The notes: generated by a model from the sequence alone, not told the origin. A stretch of DNA of 64,000 nucleotides from Physcomitrium patens (GCF_000002425.4 NC_037273.1:3257526-3321525); one strand, 5' to 3'. Counted from the stretch's first letter, positions 1-13,160 are shown. A program made the numbers and translations.

Positions 1-300
1 ATTGCACATGGTGTCTTCAAGAAAAGATGTATATAGTAAACTAATTCAATCAGTGTAAAACATAAAGTTCCGAGTCACATCGATCACTACAACTTGGTAA
101 CGGATCAGTCTTCTTCACGTAGATCCCCGAAAGAAAGCACAAATGAAGACGACCTAATCAAATGGTTCACTGATATTAAATAAACTAATAAATCAAGTTG
201 CATCCTTTGGCATCCTTAGAAAAACACAGTTCTCGATTAATATTAACCTGAAATATGCTAACATATGGCTTATAATTCTAACAGCCACCCAAATACGTAC
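1..300 (-). other. Intron after exon 12 of ABC1K1, running off the window
   Basis: The donor after exon 12 (GT at 299-300) is followed, on the minus strand, by AT-rich sequence without a recognisable continuation of the protein. Family members have a further C-terminal stretch of several dozen residues, so the last exon or exons must lie left of position 1. Confidence 0.6.
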
Positions 301-3300
301 CTGTTCTGAAATAGACCGAGACGCTGGAGAGCCAGACGAAAGAAATGCTACGACCCGCCGCATGTTGTTGAGCACTACCTCATCTTCCTTCGTGACAGTG
401 GGCACAAGTGAGAGATGTCTCCGAAACCCAGGTAGAGCAAAAGAATTTAGGATAGGGTCAAATCTCTGAAGACCTAAAGTCATCACAATTCTGGCCAGCT
501 CCTCTCGTGTCACTGCATCAATTCCCTTAACAACCTGCAGTAACAAAAGTTTCCACCCATGTATCAGTATCAGCAGCAGTACGTAGTAACGCGGTCCATC
601 GCCAGTTTATTTCGGGAAGGAGAAGATTCAGGAATCTAGATTGTTAGGTAAATTGAAACGGTGTGTTTAACAGACTACTAGAAACTAGAAAACTATCCAT
701 GAAAAAATCAAATCGTTATGTTGTATTGCAGACATTTCTTAGATCCAATACAAAACTACTGGAAGTTAAAGGTAACAAAGTTATGCACAGAACTTTGCTG
801 CAGAGAGTGAGGTAGAGTATTGTAAATACCTCATCCAATATGAATTCTCGGAAAAACTCGCCCTGCTCTGAAATCAAGAAGCTCAAAGCAGCCCTAGTCT
901 GCACACCCCCTTGCTGCCCTACTCGAGCCAAAGAACCACCTGCAGCAGGAGATTTGCCAGCAACTGCACCTGAGAATGCAGAACTCCCTTGCATTTCTTC
1001 TCCTCCACCACTCTTAGCTGCTACCGTAAACGTTTCAAATGCTTCCATTACGTCAATGAATCTTTCTGCATCGAAGTTTGAATTTCGCCCATATATGGTA
1101 TAACGCAACGCCTCCCTCAGTCTAGGAGAAGGGTCCGTCAATAACCTCTGCGCATTAAGTCTAATTTTCATTATCCTACTCAAAACTTCAGATAAAAGAC
1201 CAAAAAATCCCCGTCCCTCCCAAGATCGCAATCAGTGTAAGTAACCTTTAAGTTACAGTGCATAATTACGGCAGTAGCCGCATCACAGACAAACTCTCAG
1301 AATGTGCATATAATAGACGCTAAACGCTCAATCTCTTTATTACATCATGTATCATGAGAACGATATGCAATTAAGTTGCTTAGTTCAAAATGACTTACTT
1401 GGGCAATATATGGATAAGCCTCATCAACAATAGCGAAGTCTGGATTGCCAACCAAAGCGATTCCTTCGAGTACACCAATTGCACGGATAATAAGTGCAAA
1501 GTACGGTGGAATTCGAAAAGGATAATCGAAAGTGATTTGTGCCAGGTCCGCGGCAAGCTCTTGGAAGTTGATATTTTTTGCACCACCACCTTCTAAGGCT
1601 TGATCGAACACTTTTGCAAGAACTGGCATGATTGGCGCTAAATTAACGCCTTCAGGAATGAAATCCAGGAGAACAAAATCTTCAACGATGGCCTCATAGT
1701 CTCGGTGAATCAAATGAGATATGGCTTCAATCATTCCATACTTCTGGTTATCAGTGATTTGAGTCATAAGGCCTGTGTAGGCAAACAACAGACAAAGGTC
1801 ATACGGTGTGATCAACCAATTCAGTTCTCTACACAGACACAACATCACTGAAGGTCCAAGAGAAAAACTTCAAGCAAAATGAAAGCGGCAGAATTTACCA
1901 AAGTCGAGTATAGCCAGTTTGCCCTCAGGTGTACGAATAAGGTTGCCAGGATGTGGATCCGCATGAAATAGCCCGGTGTCCAGTAGCTTTAACCACAAAT
2001 TACAAAAGATCAAAATAAGTTAACACGCGGTCCTTGACCAGCAAAAAATGTACAAAGTTTGAACGGACAATGTAAAACAAGTCGTGCAATTTCACGAGTG
2101 CAAAAGAAAACATAACTGGCAGCATTGCATCCAAAGTCTTCGCTATGGATCAGAAAAAATGATACATATACCTGTTTCAGGTAGCAGATAACTCCAATGT
2201 TCACAAGATCACCAACATCGCTAGCAGTACTTTGTGAGAGTTTCTCTCCTTCTATCCAACTGGTTGTCAAAACCCGTCGTGAAGTGTACTTTGTGAAAGT
2301 CTTGGGTACAACGACCTGGCCAACAATAACACAAGAGCGAATGGATAAGAGCTTTTGAGCGAAGAAGCAATTCAGCAACAAACACGCCAACAAATTTGAG
2401 TCAACATCAATCTCTTACCTGAGGAAGGTCAACTTTCATTTGCTCAGCAAATCTTGTCCCATTTTCTCCTTCATTGATATAATCCAGCTCTTCAAAAAAT
2501 CGAGCTGCCCACTCGTCAACAAGCCCTACAATGTCTGTAGCAATCTGCATTCCTACGGCAAAAAATTGCCTTTCACAGTTAATTGTAAGCCAAGAACTCA
2601 CAACACTGAATGAAACACCTCAAAAGTTAATTTTGCAATACGAGACATACAGTTTCAAGAATACAACTGCTGCAGGCTAATAGATATGATGACCACAAGT
2701 CACATGCCTGAGGGAATCTGCGAAGAGCAACACCCAGACGACGGATGATAAAGAGATCAATTGTCACGGTCTCCAAAACATATGGTCGTTGAACTTTCAC
2801 AGCCACAGTTTCACCTGTCTCGAGAAGTTTTCCCTTATACACTTGACCCAATGAAGCTGGCCAGAATCATAAAAAAAATTCAATATGTTAGATCCTGTCC
2901 TAAAAGTGAGACTCAAATGACGTTGTCAGGTACAAAGGCACAATACCAAATCTGTTCAAGGGATTGACGAAAGCCCAGAGATTCGGCTAGGCAACAGTCC
3001 GTTAAATTAATCGCACGGTTTTATACAAAAAATTACATATTCTGTAGAGGAACAGTTTAAATGTAAGCAAACTATGAGACAAGAGATACCGTAAGACGTT
3101 GTAAGTACCTGCCGCTATTGGGGATTCAGTTAGCTCAGAGTAAACTTCTTGCCAGGGTTTCCCCAACTCAGATTCAATAAGCGCCATGGCTACATCATTC
3201 GGAAATGAAGGAACCTGTCAAGTGAAAACAAGAACAGGTTTTCAGAGATTTGATCCTAAAAAACAGTTTAGCAACTTCCGCAATGAGAATAAGCAAGAGT

Positions 3301-5228
3301 TCGCACCACAAAATGGTTTGTGCAACCTGCAATTTGCATGCCAGAAGTGGATACCTTATCACAAAGCTTTTGCAACTCAGTCATGGCAGAAGGAGAGAGT
3401 ATATCAGGCCGAATACTAAGAGCTTGTCCAAGCTTAATGTAGGCTGGACCAAGTGACGTTACAATCTCCCGGAGTTCAATTGCTCGCTTCACTTCATTCT
3501 GTAAGAAATTGATAAGAAATGTCAAATTTCTTCTTCAAAAACCTTCACACTGGCATTGAAAAGAACTGCTCGCCTTCTCTCTAAGGTTTAATTCAACCTG
3601 AAGATAAAATAATCTCATAGTTATACGCCCATGATTCCTACAAAATGCATGAAAGAAGAGGGCGGTGAAGAAGAAGAAGAAGAAGAAGAAGAAGAAGAAG
3701 CTGATTAATTTTCTTACCTCCTTCACTTTTTTCGTTATAATGTCCATTGCAATTCGCGACAAAAATCCACCTGCGACTCCGAGTAGTTGAGCAATACGAG
3801 TCGCAACAGATCCAGGGCGCTTGCCCCAGTATGCGGCAATAGTTTCAGGATCGTAGACAAGTGGCAGGCTATCTTCGCCTTGTACATTATCTACCTGCAC
3901 AACGATAGCGTTAATTACATTACCACCTCTCCCGATGTCATAACACGTTCGCCAATTTCACAATTTTTCACTCATTGCTTAAAAATTCATCAAGTAATAA
4001 GGAAAAACAGTAATCTAGCTGTGTAGCATTGTAAGTTCCCCGGCAGAAATAGCCAAGGGGCACGTAAAAACGATCTGGGGCATGCCACCACAATCAACCA
4101 ACATGGAGACGACAGAATTACACAGAGTGTAATATGGGGAGAAGAAATCAACCTCGACAAGACGCATCACAACGTCATCCGCTGCAAATTGCGAATCTGA
4201 AAGGTTCTGGCCACGGAGACCACGCATGAGAGATGCGACCTGCTCGTCTTCCTCCATTTGGGCCCGCATCCTCTTCATTTCCTCTGCCATCTCTCCCACT
4301 CTCTGGCACAGGAGCAAAGATTGTAGCAAACATTTATCAGCTACAGCTAGATACAATTGAATGGCATCGATGTCTCAAGGAACACTCGGTGGTAGCCGGA
4401 CACTCCCAATGGCATCTAATAACGTTCTACAATACCATGCCTACATCATTTGCTTTCTTACCAACCATCTAATTTAAATCCACGGACTTCGAGTCTTTAG
4501 TGCTGATAACATCGTAGCTTGGTGTCCGCATGCTATTTGACATTTAGGAAAGACTGTAGAACTAGCTTGGATTTCTTGAGTCAACTGAAGCTATGATCAC
4601 AACAGAAAACACGTGTGCTAATTCTGACTAAACAATAAAACCTGTGATACGTATTTTTTCAATAACAGCAAACATCTTTTTCTACCATTCTCGTGAAAAT
4701 GCTAAGCGAAAAAACTCAAAACTCGACCCCCTTGTTTTGTAATTTGATTAAAAATTATTTCTTACGCTTTTCACCCCCCAAAAACAATTCAAACCCCCTA
4801 TATGAAGCCTCTCAACTCTCTACAATTCCTCACATGAAATAAAAAATAAAAAAATAATAAATAATAATAAAATAAAAACTTCTTTGCACGAGTTAATTTG
4901 TACAACAAACATGAATTGCTAGCACAAGTCCAATCACAATTTGACTTACCATCGACCGCCCTTTCATCACGGGATTGTTGACCACACCATTCGCGGCCCC
5001 ATTGGAGCTCCCACTTCCTCCACTCACCGCTGCGCTGCGAGGCGGGTCACGCGTCACCACGGCCCGCGCCCGCCCGGAAACCTTACCGATCAATCCCGAC
5101 TTCCGCCCAAACGGCCTCACGAAGCAGCTCGACGACGGACTCAAGAATTGGGACTGCGACGACCTCAACACTTGGGACACGCGATTGCCTGTCCTCACCT
5201 TCCCACAAGCCTCCAACCCAGTTCCCAT
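301..5228 (-). CDS. ABC1K1: ABC1-like atypical kinase, ABC1K1/PGR6 type, plastid-targeted; 3' end beyond window
   Basis: Twelve coding exons can be read: 4950-5228, 4153-4302, 3718-3894, 3355-3498, 3109-3214, 2708-2856, 2419-2544, 2172-2315, 1899-1986, 1399-1772, 830-1147 and 301-534. They join in frame to 763 codons and end at a good donor, so the C-terminus is off the left edge. The first ~90 residues are rich in Ser, Arg and Gly with few acids, as in a transit peptide. ABC1 marks follow in order: KxGQ (KLGQ near 224), the Ala-rich AAS loop (near 285), the VAVK lysine (306), ExD (EELD near 353), HADPHPGN (433-440) and DFG (453-455). The exon 11 and 12 regions match Arabidopsis ABC1K1 as I recall it. 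ABC1K1 proteins sit in plastoglobules and affect plastoquinone, tocopherol and photosystem stability. No upstream in-frame ATG precedes 5228. Intron 6 appears to use a GC donor. Overlapping plus-strand ORFs are shadows. Confidence 0.93.
3667..3700 (+). repeat. GAA microsatellite in ABC1K1 intron 3
   Basis: About eleven GAA units lie on the plus strand, directly inside the donor side of intron 3 (donor GT at 3716-3717). On the transcribed strand this is a TTC run. Confidence 0.9.
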
Positions 5229-5960
5229 CTTCGCCCTAAATGTCGCACACAGAACACCGTCACGCAGGCAATACTCTCACGAAACCCACCTCAAAAGACG
5301 CTCTCGCTAACAAAAACTCCCGCAACGAACTCCTCACAACTCTCCCGAGATGCGCTTCTTCACCTCAAAGCCTCTTCCTCGCGTGAGCTACAGCCCCAAT
5401 TCCTACAACACTACTCCCACACATCCTTCCTCAAATCCCTTTCTCGAATCTTTCTCTCAAACCTCTATCTCAAATCTCGCTCTCTCTTTCTCTCCACAAC
5501 ACGTCGGGCAAGGTAAGGTTCGTCTCGAACACGCACACCATCTACTGCGACAAATTGCAACCCAATTTTTGTCCTGGGCCCCAGCCAGATTCACGAAGCC
5601 CGTGGCCCTGAATTGAATCTATTTCCGCCCTCTCGCTAGCTCGCAGCCTCTCCGCGGGGGACATGCTTGCAACGAATCGCGGCCTCAAGGGCGACCACGT
5701 AATGAGAACCGATGCCGTTGGATCTTCCAACCGGGAGATCTGAGCCTTCGATGTCTGCCGAGATGGGGAGACCTTGTATTGAAGGGAGAGGCCAGGAGTG
5801 AGCCACCAAGGGTGGAGTCCACGTCGGATTTCCACGTTGGCCTATAATGCTTACGTGGACGGGTCCTTGTGGGGGGGGGGGTTGTGGGTTTGTGGGTGAT
5901 CGATCTCCACCACATAGAAATCTAGTTTCTGTGTGTTTTCTTTTTACTAATTCTGGGATA
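5229..5960 (-). promoter_or_regulatory. 5' leader and presumed promoter region of ABC1K1
   Basis: This segment is clearly more GC- and CpG-rich than the DNA to its right and lies directly upstream of the ABC1K1 start codon. No convincing TATA box was seen. Plus-strand ORFs here (around 4941-5616) are rich in Ser, Pro and Arg, have no recognisable domain and overlap exon 1 in antisense, so I treat them as chance. A G run lies near 5872-5881. Confidence 0.4.
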
Positions 5961-5974
5961 TATTATTTTTATGT

Positions 5975-5992
5975 ATAGATAGATAGATAGAT

Positions 5993-6022
<30 letters not shown>
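5975..6022 (+). repeat. Compound (AGAT)n(AT)n microsatellite
   Basis: Five or so AGAT units run directly into about thirteen AT units. It marks the change from the ABC1K1 5' flank to AT-rich intergenic DNA. Confidence 0.95.
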
Positions 6023-6026
<4 letters not shown>

Positions 6027-8395
6027 TTGGAAAATAAACTAGAAATATGTCTTGATATGTAATTCATTATATGTGTTGAAATTAATGTAAAATAACAAAA
6101 TTGTACATGGGTAACAGGAAATATGTGTAAATCTTTTATCGGATTCATTTTCAAGGTTTTCTAATAAAATATTTGAACATGTAGTAAATGAATAAAATAA
6201 TTCTCTAATGCTAATATTGCACAACAATATAAAACATTAGAAACACGTTATAGTGAAAAAAGTATATATCTAATAGTTGTTTATACAAAAGTAAGATTTT
6301 CATTGCATTGTACTTTCTATTTCTATTTTTATATTGCAAAAACGTATTGAGTAATTTTTAACTTCGTGATAACCCAATAAAGCATTTTTTAAATATCTTC
6401 ATTATTATGCCACAAGTAATTTATTTAAAACACAAAGAAAAGTAAAGTAAATCCCAACAGTATTAGCAGTAAAACAGTACGTTTTGTTATCTTCATATTC
6501 TTAAAAGAGTCCTATGCATTTATGTATTTTTTTTAAAAAAATCATTGGTTTGTTACTGACTTGAAAATGGGTTATGAACCAAAATTCCTCTACAACTTCA
6601 ATATTACCAAGCTTTAGCCAGAGTTTTACAAATCTTTTTCGGTACTTGTGGTAAATTTGTATAGATTTTATACATTCATTTTTTATTATTATTATTATTA
6701 ATGCTTTATATACATCATAAGCTTATGAAATGAGTTTAATTTTTTCTTGAAAATTCCTCCAGATTTTAATGATAAATTATGATCATTATGTAGAAATTAA
6801 TCTATATTTTCTTGTAATAAATGTCTTGTCACTTCACCATGATTTTTTTTTAATTATATTTTATATATCCAATTGCTATCATAATCATGTTTTCGGTATC
6901 ATAAAAAATATGTTTAGCATAATGAATATATTTATAATATACAGTGCTATTTTAAAAAAAAACATTTACTTGCTTCAAATTTACCTACCATTTGCTTTTA
7001 ATATTTTTAAATATTTATTTTCACTTACATAAATAAAAAATCAGGTAAATTTTTATTTTGTCTGACATGACAGCAAACCCCAACGTGGACTTTTAAACAA
7101 GTTGTACAACTAAAATCTTATTAAATACTTTGTATCTTTAATGAATATATATACAAGTTATTGTATCAATAATTTGAGTAATCTCTCGTATTCAAATAAT
7201 AAAGACAACTAGTTATGAATGTCATACTTTTTCATTCTTTATATACCAGCAATATTTGCATGCTGACAACATATTGCATTATTATATACAAGCACCAAAA
7301 CAACAAGAAGTTTTTATTCCTTTGCTTCAATAATGTTGAAATTTCTCAAATAATGATAATAATAATTAAACATAAAAGGAAAACACAAACTGTATATGTA
7401 AATAAAGGAATAGAGTTCAGATGAGCATAAAAATATTGAAGAAGAGGATAAAGATCAAAAAATCATTTAAAATTTTCGTCTCTAACAAAAAAAATTAATG
7501 TGGTTCCTTCAGCAATTTCTTCAAGCTTCTACTGTCTCTAAAGGCGGGCGCTTTTAAATAATGTTTTTTTCTGTATTAAGCAAAAGTCCTACATAACGCT
7601 TTTATATCATGTTTATTAAAGTAGGCTTTTGATTGTGAAAATCCTATCTATAGACCAATATTCAACACATCAGTGTAATTCAAATAAAAAGTTTGATTAA
7701 CTTAAGGTAACTTAATTATTTATTTTTTATAGATTATAATTTAAAATAATTATATTTAATTTTAATTATTATAAAGAAATGAATAGCTGTAAATATTGAT
7801 AATAGACATTAACAAAAATTCAAAGCATTTACAATAACATTCAATTAAGATATCTTAATAAGTATGAATTTACATGTGTAAACTTCAACAATTTTTCTGT
7901 CAATCTGATTAGTTTAATTTTTTTCTTAAATGTTTAAAATTATATTTTAAAACATAAAAAAAAACATGTATTTTCACCAAAAATGTATATTTTTATTTTT
8001 TTATTGTCTTAAATCAATAGTGTATAATATTCTTCTTGTATTGATAATACTATTTAAGTGTATATGTCTATATGAATACATATACATATACAATTGTTAA
8101 TATTTCTGATTGCATTTTCTATGACAAAAAAAATTAGTTGATTAAAAAGATTATTGTGAAGGTCACATAAGGAAGGAATCAAACTTTAAAAAATTAAAAA
8201 TAAAATTAAAAAATGGATATCATGATATATGTCTTCTTGATTTCAGCATTGATTTCAAAGGATTAAGTACTTATATCAAATATGATGTAACCATCTCTAA
8301 GAGGTGGTTATATCAAATATCCACATCTCATATCAAAACATATTTGTTTAGCAACAGTCTAAAGTCTTGCAAAATTGCTTTGAAAGATTGCAAAA
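6023..8395. other. AT-rich intergenic DNA without recognisable genes
   Basis: The ORFs here are short, low in complexity and rich in Ile, Phe, Tyr and Lys, as expected from AT-rich DNA. I see no domain, tRNA or LTR end in this stretch. Old transposon remnants too decayed to read cannot be excluded. Confidence 0.6.
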
Positions 8396-8399
8396 CAAT

Positions 8400-8585
8400 C
8401 ATGCGGTGAGTATTTTGTCCAGTGAATCGATCATGTGGTGGATGTTTTGCAAACTTTGCAGTCTAACAATTAAAAACAAGCACAGCAATTTAAAGAAGAA
8501 TTCACTTTACTAATTGGGTGTTTTGTTCAGTAAATCAATCATGTTGTGGGTGTTTTGTCTAGTGAATTGATAATTATGTAGTAGG
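8400..8585 (+). repeat. Diverged ~32-bp repeats around a GTGTTTTGTCCAGTGAAT-like core
   Basis: Related blocks begin at about 8401, 8432, 8516, 8529 and 8565. They share a CATG-GTG-rich start followed by a core like GTGTTTTGTCCAGTGAAT and an ATCGAT or similar end. Two are directly adjacent and the others are separated by unrelated sequence. Function unknown. Confidence 0.6.
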
Positions 8586-8802
8586 TGTTTGAGCGGGATG
8601 AACTCAGATCTTTGTTGCATTTTCTATGCAGCATTAAATCTGGTTCAACAGTGAGTGCTTGATATTACAAATCGTCTACAGCTTCAAGCTCAAGGCCATG
8701 GTGTTTGTAAGCCGTAAGATGCAAGCTTCTCTAATGTTTTCCACAACATTCTGAAAGAGAGAGGGAGGGTTGTATGGTCTGTACAAGGAACTTGATCCAG
8801 GT

Positions 8803-9017
8803 TGAGAGAATAAACCATATCGAAATAATGCTTTACTAAAATAACAACAACATAATTCAAGTATTAATATGTGTTAGTATAAGTATAGAAAGAGCATAGG
8901 GGGTGGGCCACTTGTGTCCATAATAAGTGGATCTTTTATCTTAATTTCTAAACCTCGTAGATCTCAATACTAATGATATTTATCAAGAGACATTGAGTAG
9001 GGATAAATGTCCCAACA
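8803..9017 (-). repeat. 3' LTR of the copia element
   Basis: Read on the minus strand it begins TGTTGGGACATT and ends CTCTCA, so it has the TG...CA form. It aligns along its whole length with 30535-30786, which is longer mainly because of a 19-bp triplication. The next bases outward on the plus strand are CAGGT. Confidence 0.8.
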
Positions 9018-10355
9018 CCTTCCTTCACAATAAAATTGTCTATAATGAAGAAGATCAAGAATAAATGTGCAACTATCTCCGAGAGACTTAAACAAAACAT
9101 CATACATATTTGAAATGGATATGATCTAGTTAGTAGTCTTAATTTTGCCAATAGTATTAACAATTATTTTTCTAGAGACATCAAGATACATTCATTATAA
9201 TGTCTTTTAGTAATTAATAATAATAACTCTTGCTACCATATTCTTGACCAGTTGCATAACATACAATAGAAAAAAAAATGAGTCATCAAATATAGAAGTT
9301 GGATCTAAACTTTGTCCAAGTGATGATCTATTAAATAATATTTGTGATAATCTATAGGTTTCTTTAGACGTTGCCAACTTATTAGATAGAGACAGTATTC
9401 TATTGTTTCCTAAAAATGGTCCATATAATGTCTACTACAATAATTTAAAGCTATAAGGATTTTCTCTATATGATCCAAAAAAGAATGTATTGACCAACTC
9501 TCATAGATATGTCTTCTATTATAACATTGCAAATTTTTCAACTGAGTTACTACAAGCTAATTATTCTAAAAAAGAAAAGATTTATCAATTAAAAGATGCT
9601 TCTCTTCTAAAGAACTCAAGGTACAAGGAAACTTGTTAGTCTTCTAATTCTTCTATATAAAGAACTTGATCTAAAACATTGCATTTTAGATGTTTTTTAA
9701 ATTGGAGATTTGCCAAAGAAACATATTTTTCCAAATTATAATTAGTGAGAGAGATTGAAGAAGAGATAAGAATTTTTATAGTGGAAGAAGATCTTTTTCA
9801 TGAGAGCCTTGGACAATCACAAAATGTAGCAAAGTACTTGTTCAAATTACCTCTAGAGTTCACACTGCAACTAATAGTGTATTAATTACTTCAACATCCT
9901 AAGGCAAATGATGGTATATACAGATTGCTACAATTATTAAAAAAGATGCATGAAGAATGGAAACATTCAATAATTGATGCTAAATAGAATAAAAATAAGG
10001 TAGTGAGGATAAAAAGATTAGATGGCTAGGTTCTCCTATTTTTGACTCTAGAATAGAATTGGATGATAGAGGCATATTAATATGAATTAGCTTTAGAAGA
10101 AAAGATGAAATAAATATTCTAAAGAAAGCTAAAGAAAGAGGAGTAATATAGATAGTAGGTGGTATTAAACTATGTGAATGAGAACATAGATTATATAGTA
10201 GTTAATGAAATGATGTTGAGTTTAATTTATTTATTTTTGAATAGTCCTTGTCCTAAGGGCTTAATAAATATATTTTCTTATTTTAAAGAAAGAACATATT
10301 TCAATTAAACTTTGTCAATTTCTATCTTCTTACAAGTAAAGTGATGGATTATAGA
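9018..10355. other. Unassigned decayed DNA between copia LTR and RNase H
   Basis: A copia element should have only a short 3' untranslated stretch here, so ~1.3 kb is too long and suggests another old insertion. On the plus strand, 9900-10160 shows a broken reading frame with Lys- and Leu-rich helical-looking segments that I cannot identify. Confidence 0.35.
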
Positions 10356-10499
10356 AATATGCATTATTTAAAGACTGATATCAAGATTTGTGGACATCTT
10401 CATACTCCTTTTATTAACATAGTATACAATGATAGCTTTGGATATGTTGAGATAAAAATCTTAAGTTAATTTTTTAAGCCATGCAAATTTATGAAATAT

Positions 10500-11394
10500 C
10501 ATAGAAAGATCCAAGTATTTAGCTTTGGTTAAAAAAAGTACAATAGTTGCTTGTTTTTTAGACATTGAAGTGTTTAAACTTTGGCCAATCAACAATAAAA
10601 TCCATTGTTGACTAGCTATTAATTAAGTCTCCTATCTAGTTAGTATTTGTGTAGCCTAATATAATATAATTACAAGTGATAAAATAGATGATTTTATAAT
10701 TAGATGGACCTATAATATAACAAATAATTTGTTAAGCTCCTATTAAAAAAGACACTTGAGGTTGATTCATGAATTTTCTTATAATGCCAATTGAGATAAG
10801 TCCAATAAAATATGATTGAATTGTACTAATTTTCTAATCATGTCTTTATAATAGGTAAAATCTATTGTATCTTCATGAATTTTAAGGATTAATTTTAGGT
10901 ATTCTACCATAGGTGGAACAATGGTTTGGCATCCCTCTAGTTCATAATATTTCATTGCCTCTTGTACATAGTTTTTCTATATTATGAATATGCCAACTAG
11001 AATACAAAAGATTTCAACATTGAGGTACAACATAAGATTTCTATCATCAAGTTCTATTATTTCATATTTAATTTGTGGTGTAGTCTTAAATCAAACAATC
11101 TAATTATTATAGTTGCTCGTAAACATAAGATCATCAACATATAATAATAAGACCAAAACAAATCTATCATAATGCACTAAGTAGAAATTATAGTGTTTTT
11201 TTTTTAATCCTTGGTCTTTTAAACATGTATCAATTTTATTATTTCATATCTTTGGAACTTAATATAGGCCATAGAGATCCTTGTATAGTCAACATATTAG
11301 ATGGTCATGTCTTGCAATAATAAAATCTTAAAGTTGACTGATATATACTTCTTCTTATAGATTATCATGTAAGAAAGTTATTTTAATATCCATA
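10500..11394 (-). pseudogene. Copia reverse transcriptase (C-terminal part) and RNase H, broken
   Basis: On the minus strand, near 11360-11390, a decayed form of the copia DVKTAFLNG motif is visible (MDIKITFLHD). The catalytic YVDD motif lies near 11117-11158. Around 10500-10700 come decayed forms of the RNase H motifs YTDSDWAGD and STKAEYLALS. Many stops interrupt the frame. The reading continues from the N-terminal RT at 18.7-19.0 kb, so the gypsy zone split the RT gene. Confidence 0.8.
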
Positions 11395-12010
11395 TATCAT
11401 GGACATACATATTTATTCTAATATTTATCTATATGATTAAATAGAAGTTAATAAAAATAGATTTATTTCATAATATTTTCTAGAAAGCTTCTTAGAAGCT
11501 TTATAGATACTATTTTGACTTTATATATGTTTGTAGTTAATTGGTAGGTTAGAAACATGGTCAACAAGTTAAGCATGTACTCATATCTTGTAAAATAAGT
11601 TAATTATATAGCATACATATAAAAAACTTATCTTACAAGTTAAGATATGTCTTCTGCAAAGTCAACACATTTTAGAAGTCCTATAGGATATTGCTACATT
11701 GATCCTAATTAAAAATATATATATATAGAAGCAAGAGTGAAGCCTTCTTCACTCTTATCAATAACTTTTTAGTTCTTAGTCTTGTTTTAAGATTTTTTAG
11801 TCTTCTTATCTTTGGCAATAGCCATTCTAATTTAATATTATATCATTTTAAAATAAATTTTTAGTCTTTTTGAATAATATAAGAATGTATTGGCATTTTA
11901 GTTTTTTGAAGTTCATATCTTTGATAATTTGAGAAGAGTACTAATTCATTATTTTTATCTTTTTTTAGAAGTGAGTGGATTATCTCACTTCTATTATTAT
12001 ATTTTGAAGG
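11395..12010 (+). repeat. LTR of the decayed gypsy element (approximate limits)
   Basis: The left end matches 18612-18690 and the right part (11640-12010) matches 57610-58060. It contains TTCTAGAAAGCTTCTTAGAAGCTT-type inverted GAA/TTC units near 11469-11492, as in the LTR at 29.4 kb. The right limit is uncertain. Confidence 0.6.
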
Positions 12011-12136
12011 TTGCAAATTATCCACCTTTAATTAAACTATTCAATTTTCTAACACTATTTTATTTTATTTTATTTTATTTTTAAAGTTGATTATCCATCT
12101 TTTGACATTAGAAGTTGCATATTACCATCTTCTAAG

Positions 12137-13160
12137 TTGACTTATAGATTTATTAAGTTGCTAGAAATATTAGAAAAAATTATGGACACTTTACTTAGTG
12201 GAAGTGAGAATAGACTTGCAACTATTACAAATCTTTACAAACTTGTCAAAATCCCTAAGATGGAAATTTTATGCATCACTAATACTAACCATAAAAACAT
12301 TAATCCTATGCCTATGGAAAAAATTCATAGTATGCATCAAGAAGTTGTACAATTAAAAGAAGTAAGTAGATCAACTTCACAACCAAATCCAAGAAGTTTT
12401 ACTTTTACAAATATAATAAAGACAAGGAATAATATACCTAAGAAGTTTTTTGGAACAAAATCAAAACTTTGAAGATTTTTACAACAAATCAAATTCTATC
12501 TAAGATTGCTTTTCTTTCAATACTTGAATGGATTTATTCAAGTTGGATTCATAGGCTCATTTTTATTTCAAAGTATTTTGTCTTGGTTTGCATCTTTCAT
12601 AGAAAAGAATTCACGGCACCTTTATAATTTGGATTCATTCTTAAAAATAATTATAATTATATTTAGAAAAAGTGATTAAAAAAGAGTAGTAGAAATTAAG
12701 CTCTTATTTTTAGAATAAGGAATATGGTTAGCCACTATATATGCTATTAAATTCTAAAACCTTACTTGTGTTATAGACTGGAATGACAAAGCCCTTATCA
12801 ATCAATTTTAATATTGGTTAAAGGACAATGTCAAAGATTTATTATTGACAATTCTAAAAGAAAAATTATTAAAATAACTCATTTCTCAAGCCATTGCATT
12901 CAATAATTTATTATTTAAAAGATATTAAAAACAAAGATTTGGTTGAAAAAAAACAAGTCAAGTAATGATGGCAATTCTTAAGTTTTCATAAACTTATTTA
13001 CCAAAGCCAAAACCAATGCAAATTGATATGGTGATATTCAAATTAAACAGACTTGTTGTTATCAAGAAGGTTTGTGTCTATATTGTGAAGAATCCAAACA
13101 CACTACTCAACATTTTCCAAAAAAACAACTCAATCACCAAATAAAGAACATGATTACTAA
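12137..13160 (+). pseudogene. Decayed gypsy gag
   Basis: The first 111 codons are open. Further on, around 12790-12860, a broken frame reads like the capsid segment FYWDLRDDVKDLLLT of the 23-kb element. Around 13010-13110 come a PMQID-like segment and a zinc-knuckle remnant (CVYI in place of CLYC). Gag packages the RNA in the virus-like particle. This copy cannot be functional. Confidence 0.65.

Noticed and set aside
4941-5616. Long plus-strand ORFs (up to 191 codons) opposite ABC1K1 exon 1 and its leader
   Set aside because: They are antisense to a well-supported exon, lack domains and have the Ser/Pro/Arg bias expected from the reverse of a GC-rich transit-peptide region.
8400-8585. CRISPR-like array
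   Set aside because: Repeats are diverged, spacing is irregular, and the setting is a plant-type nuclear genome without cas genes.
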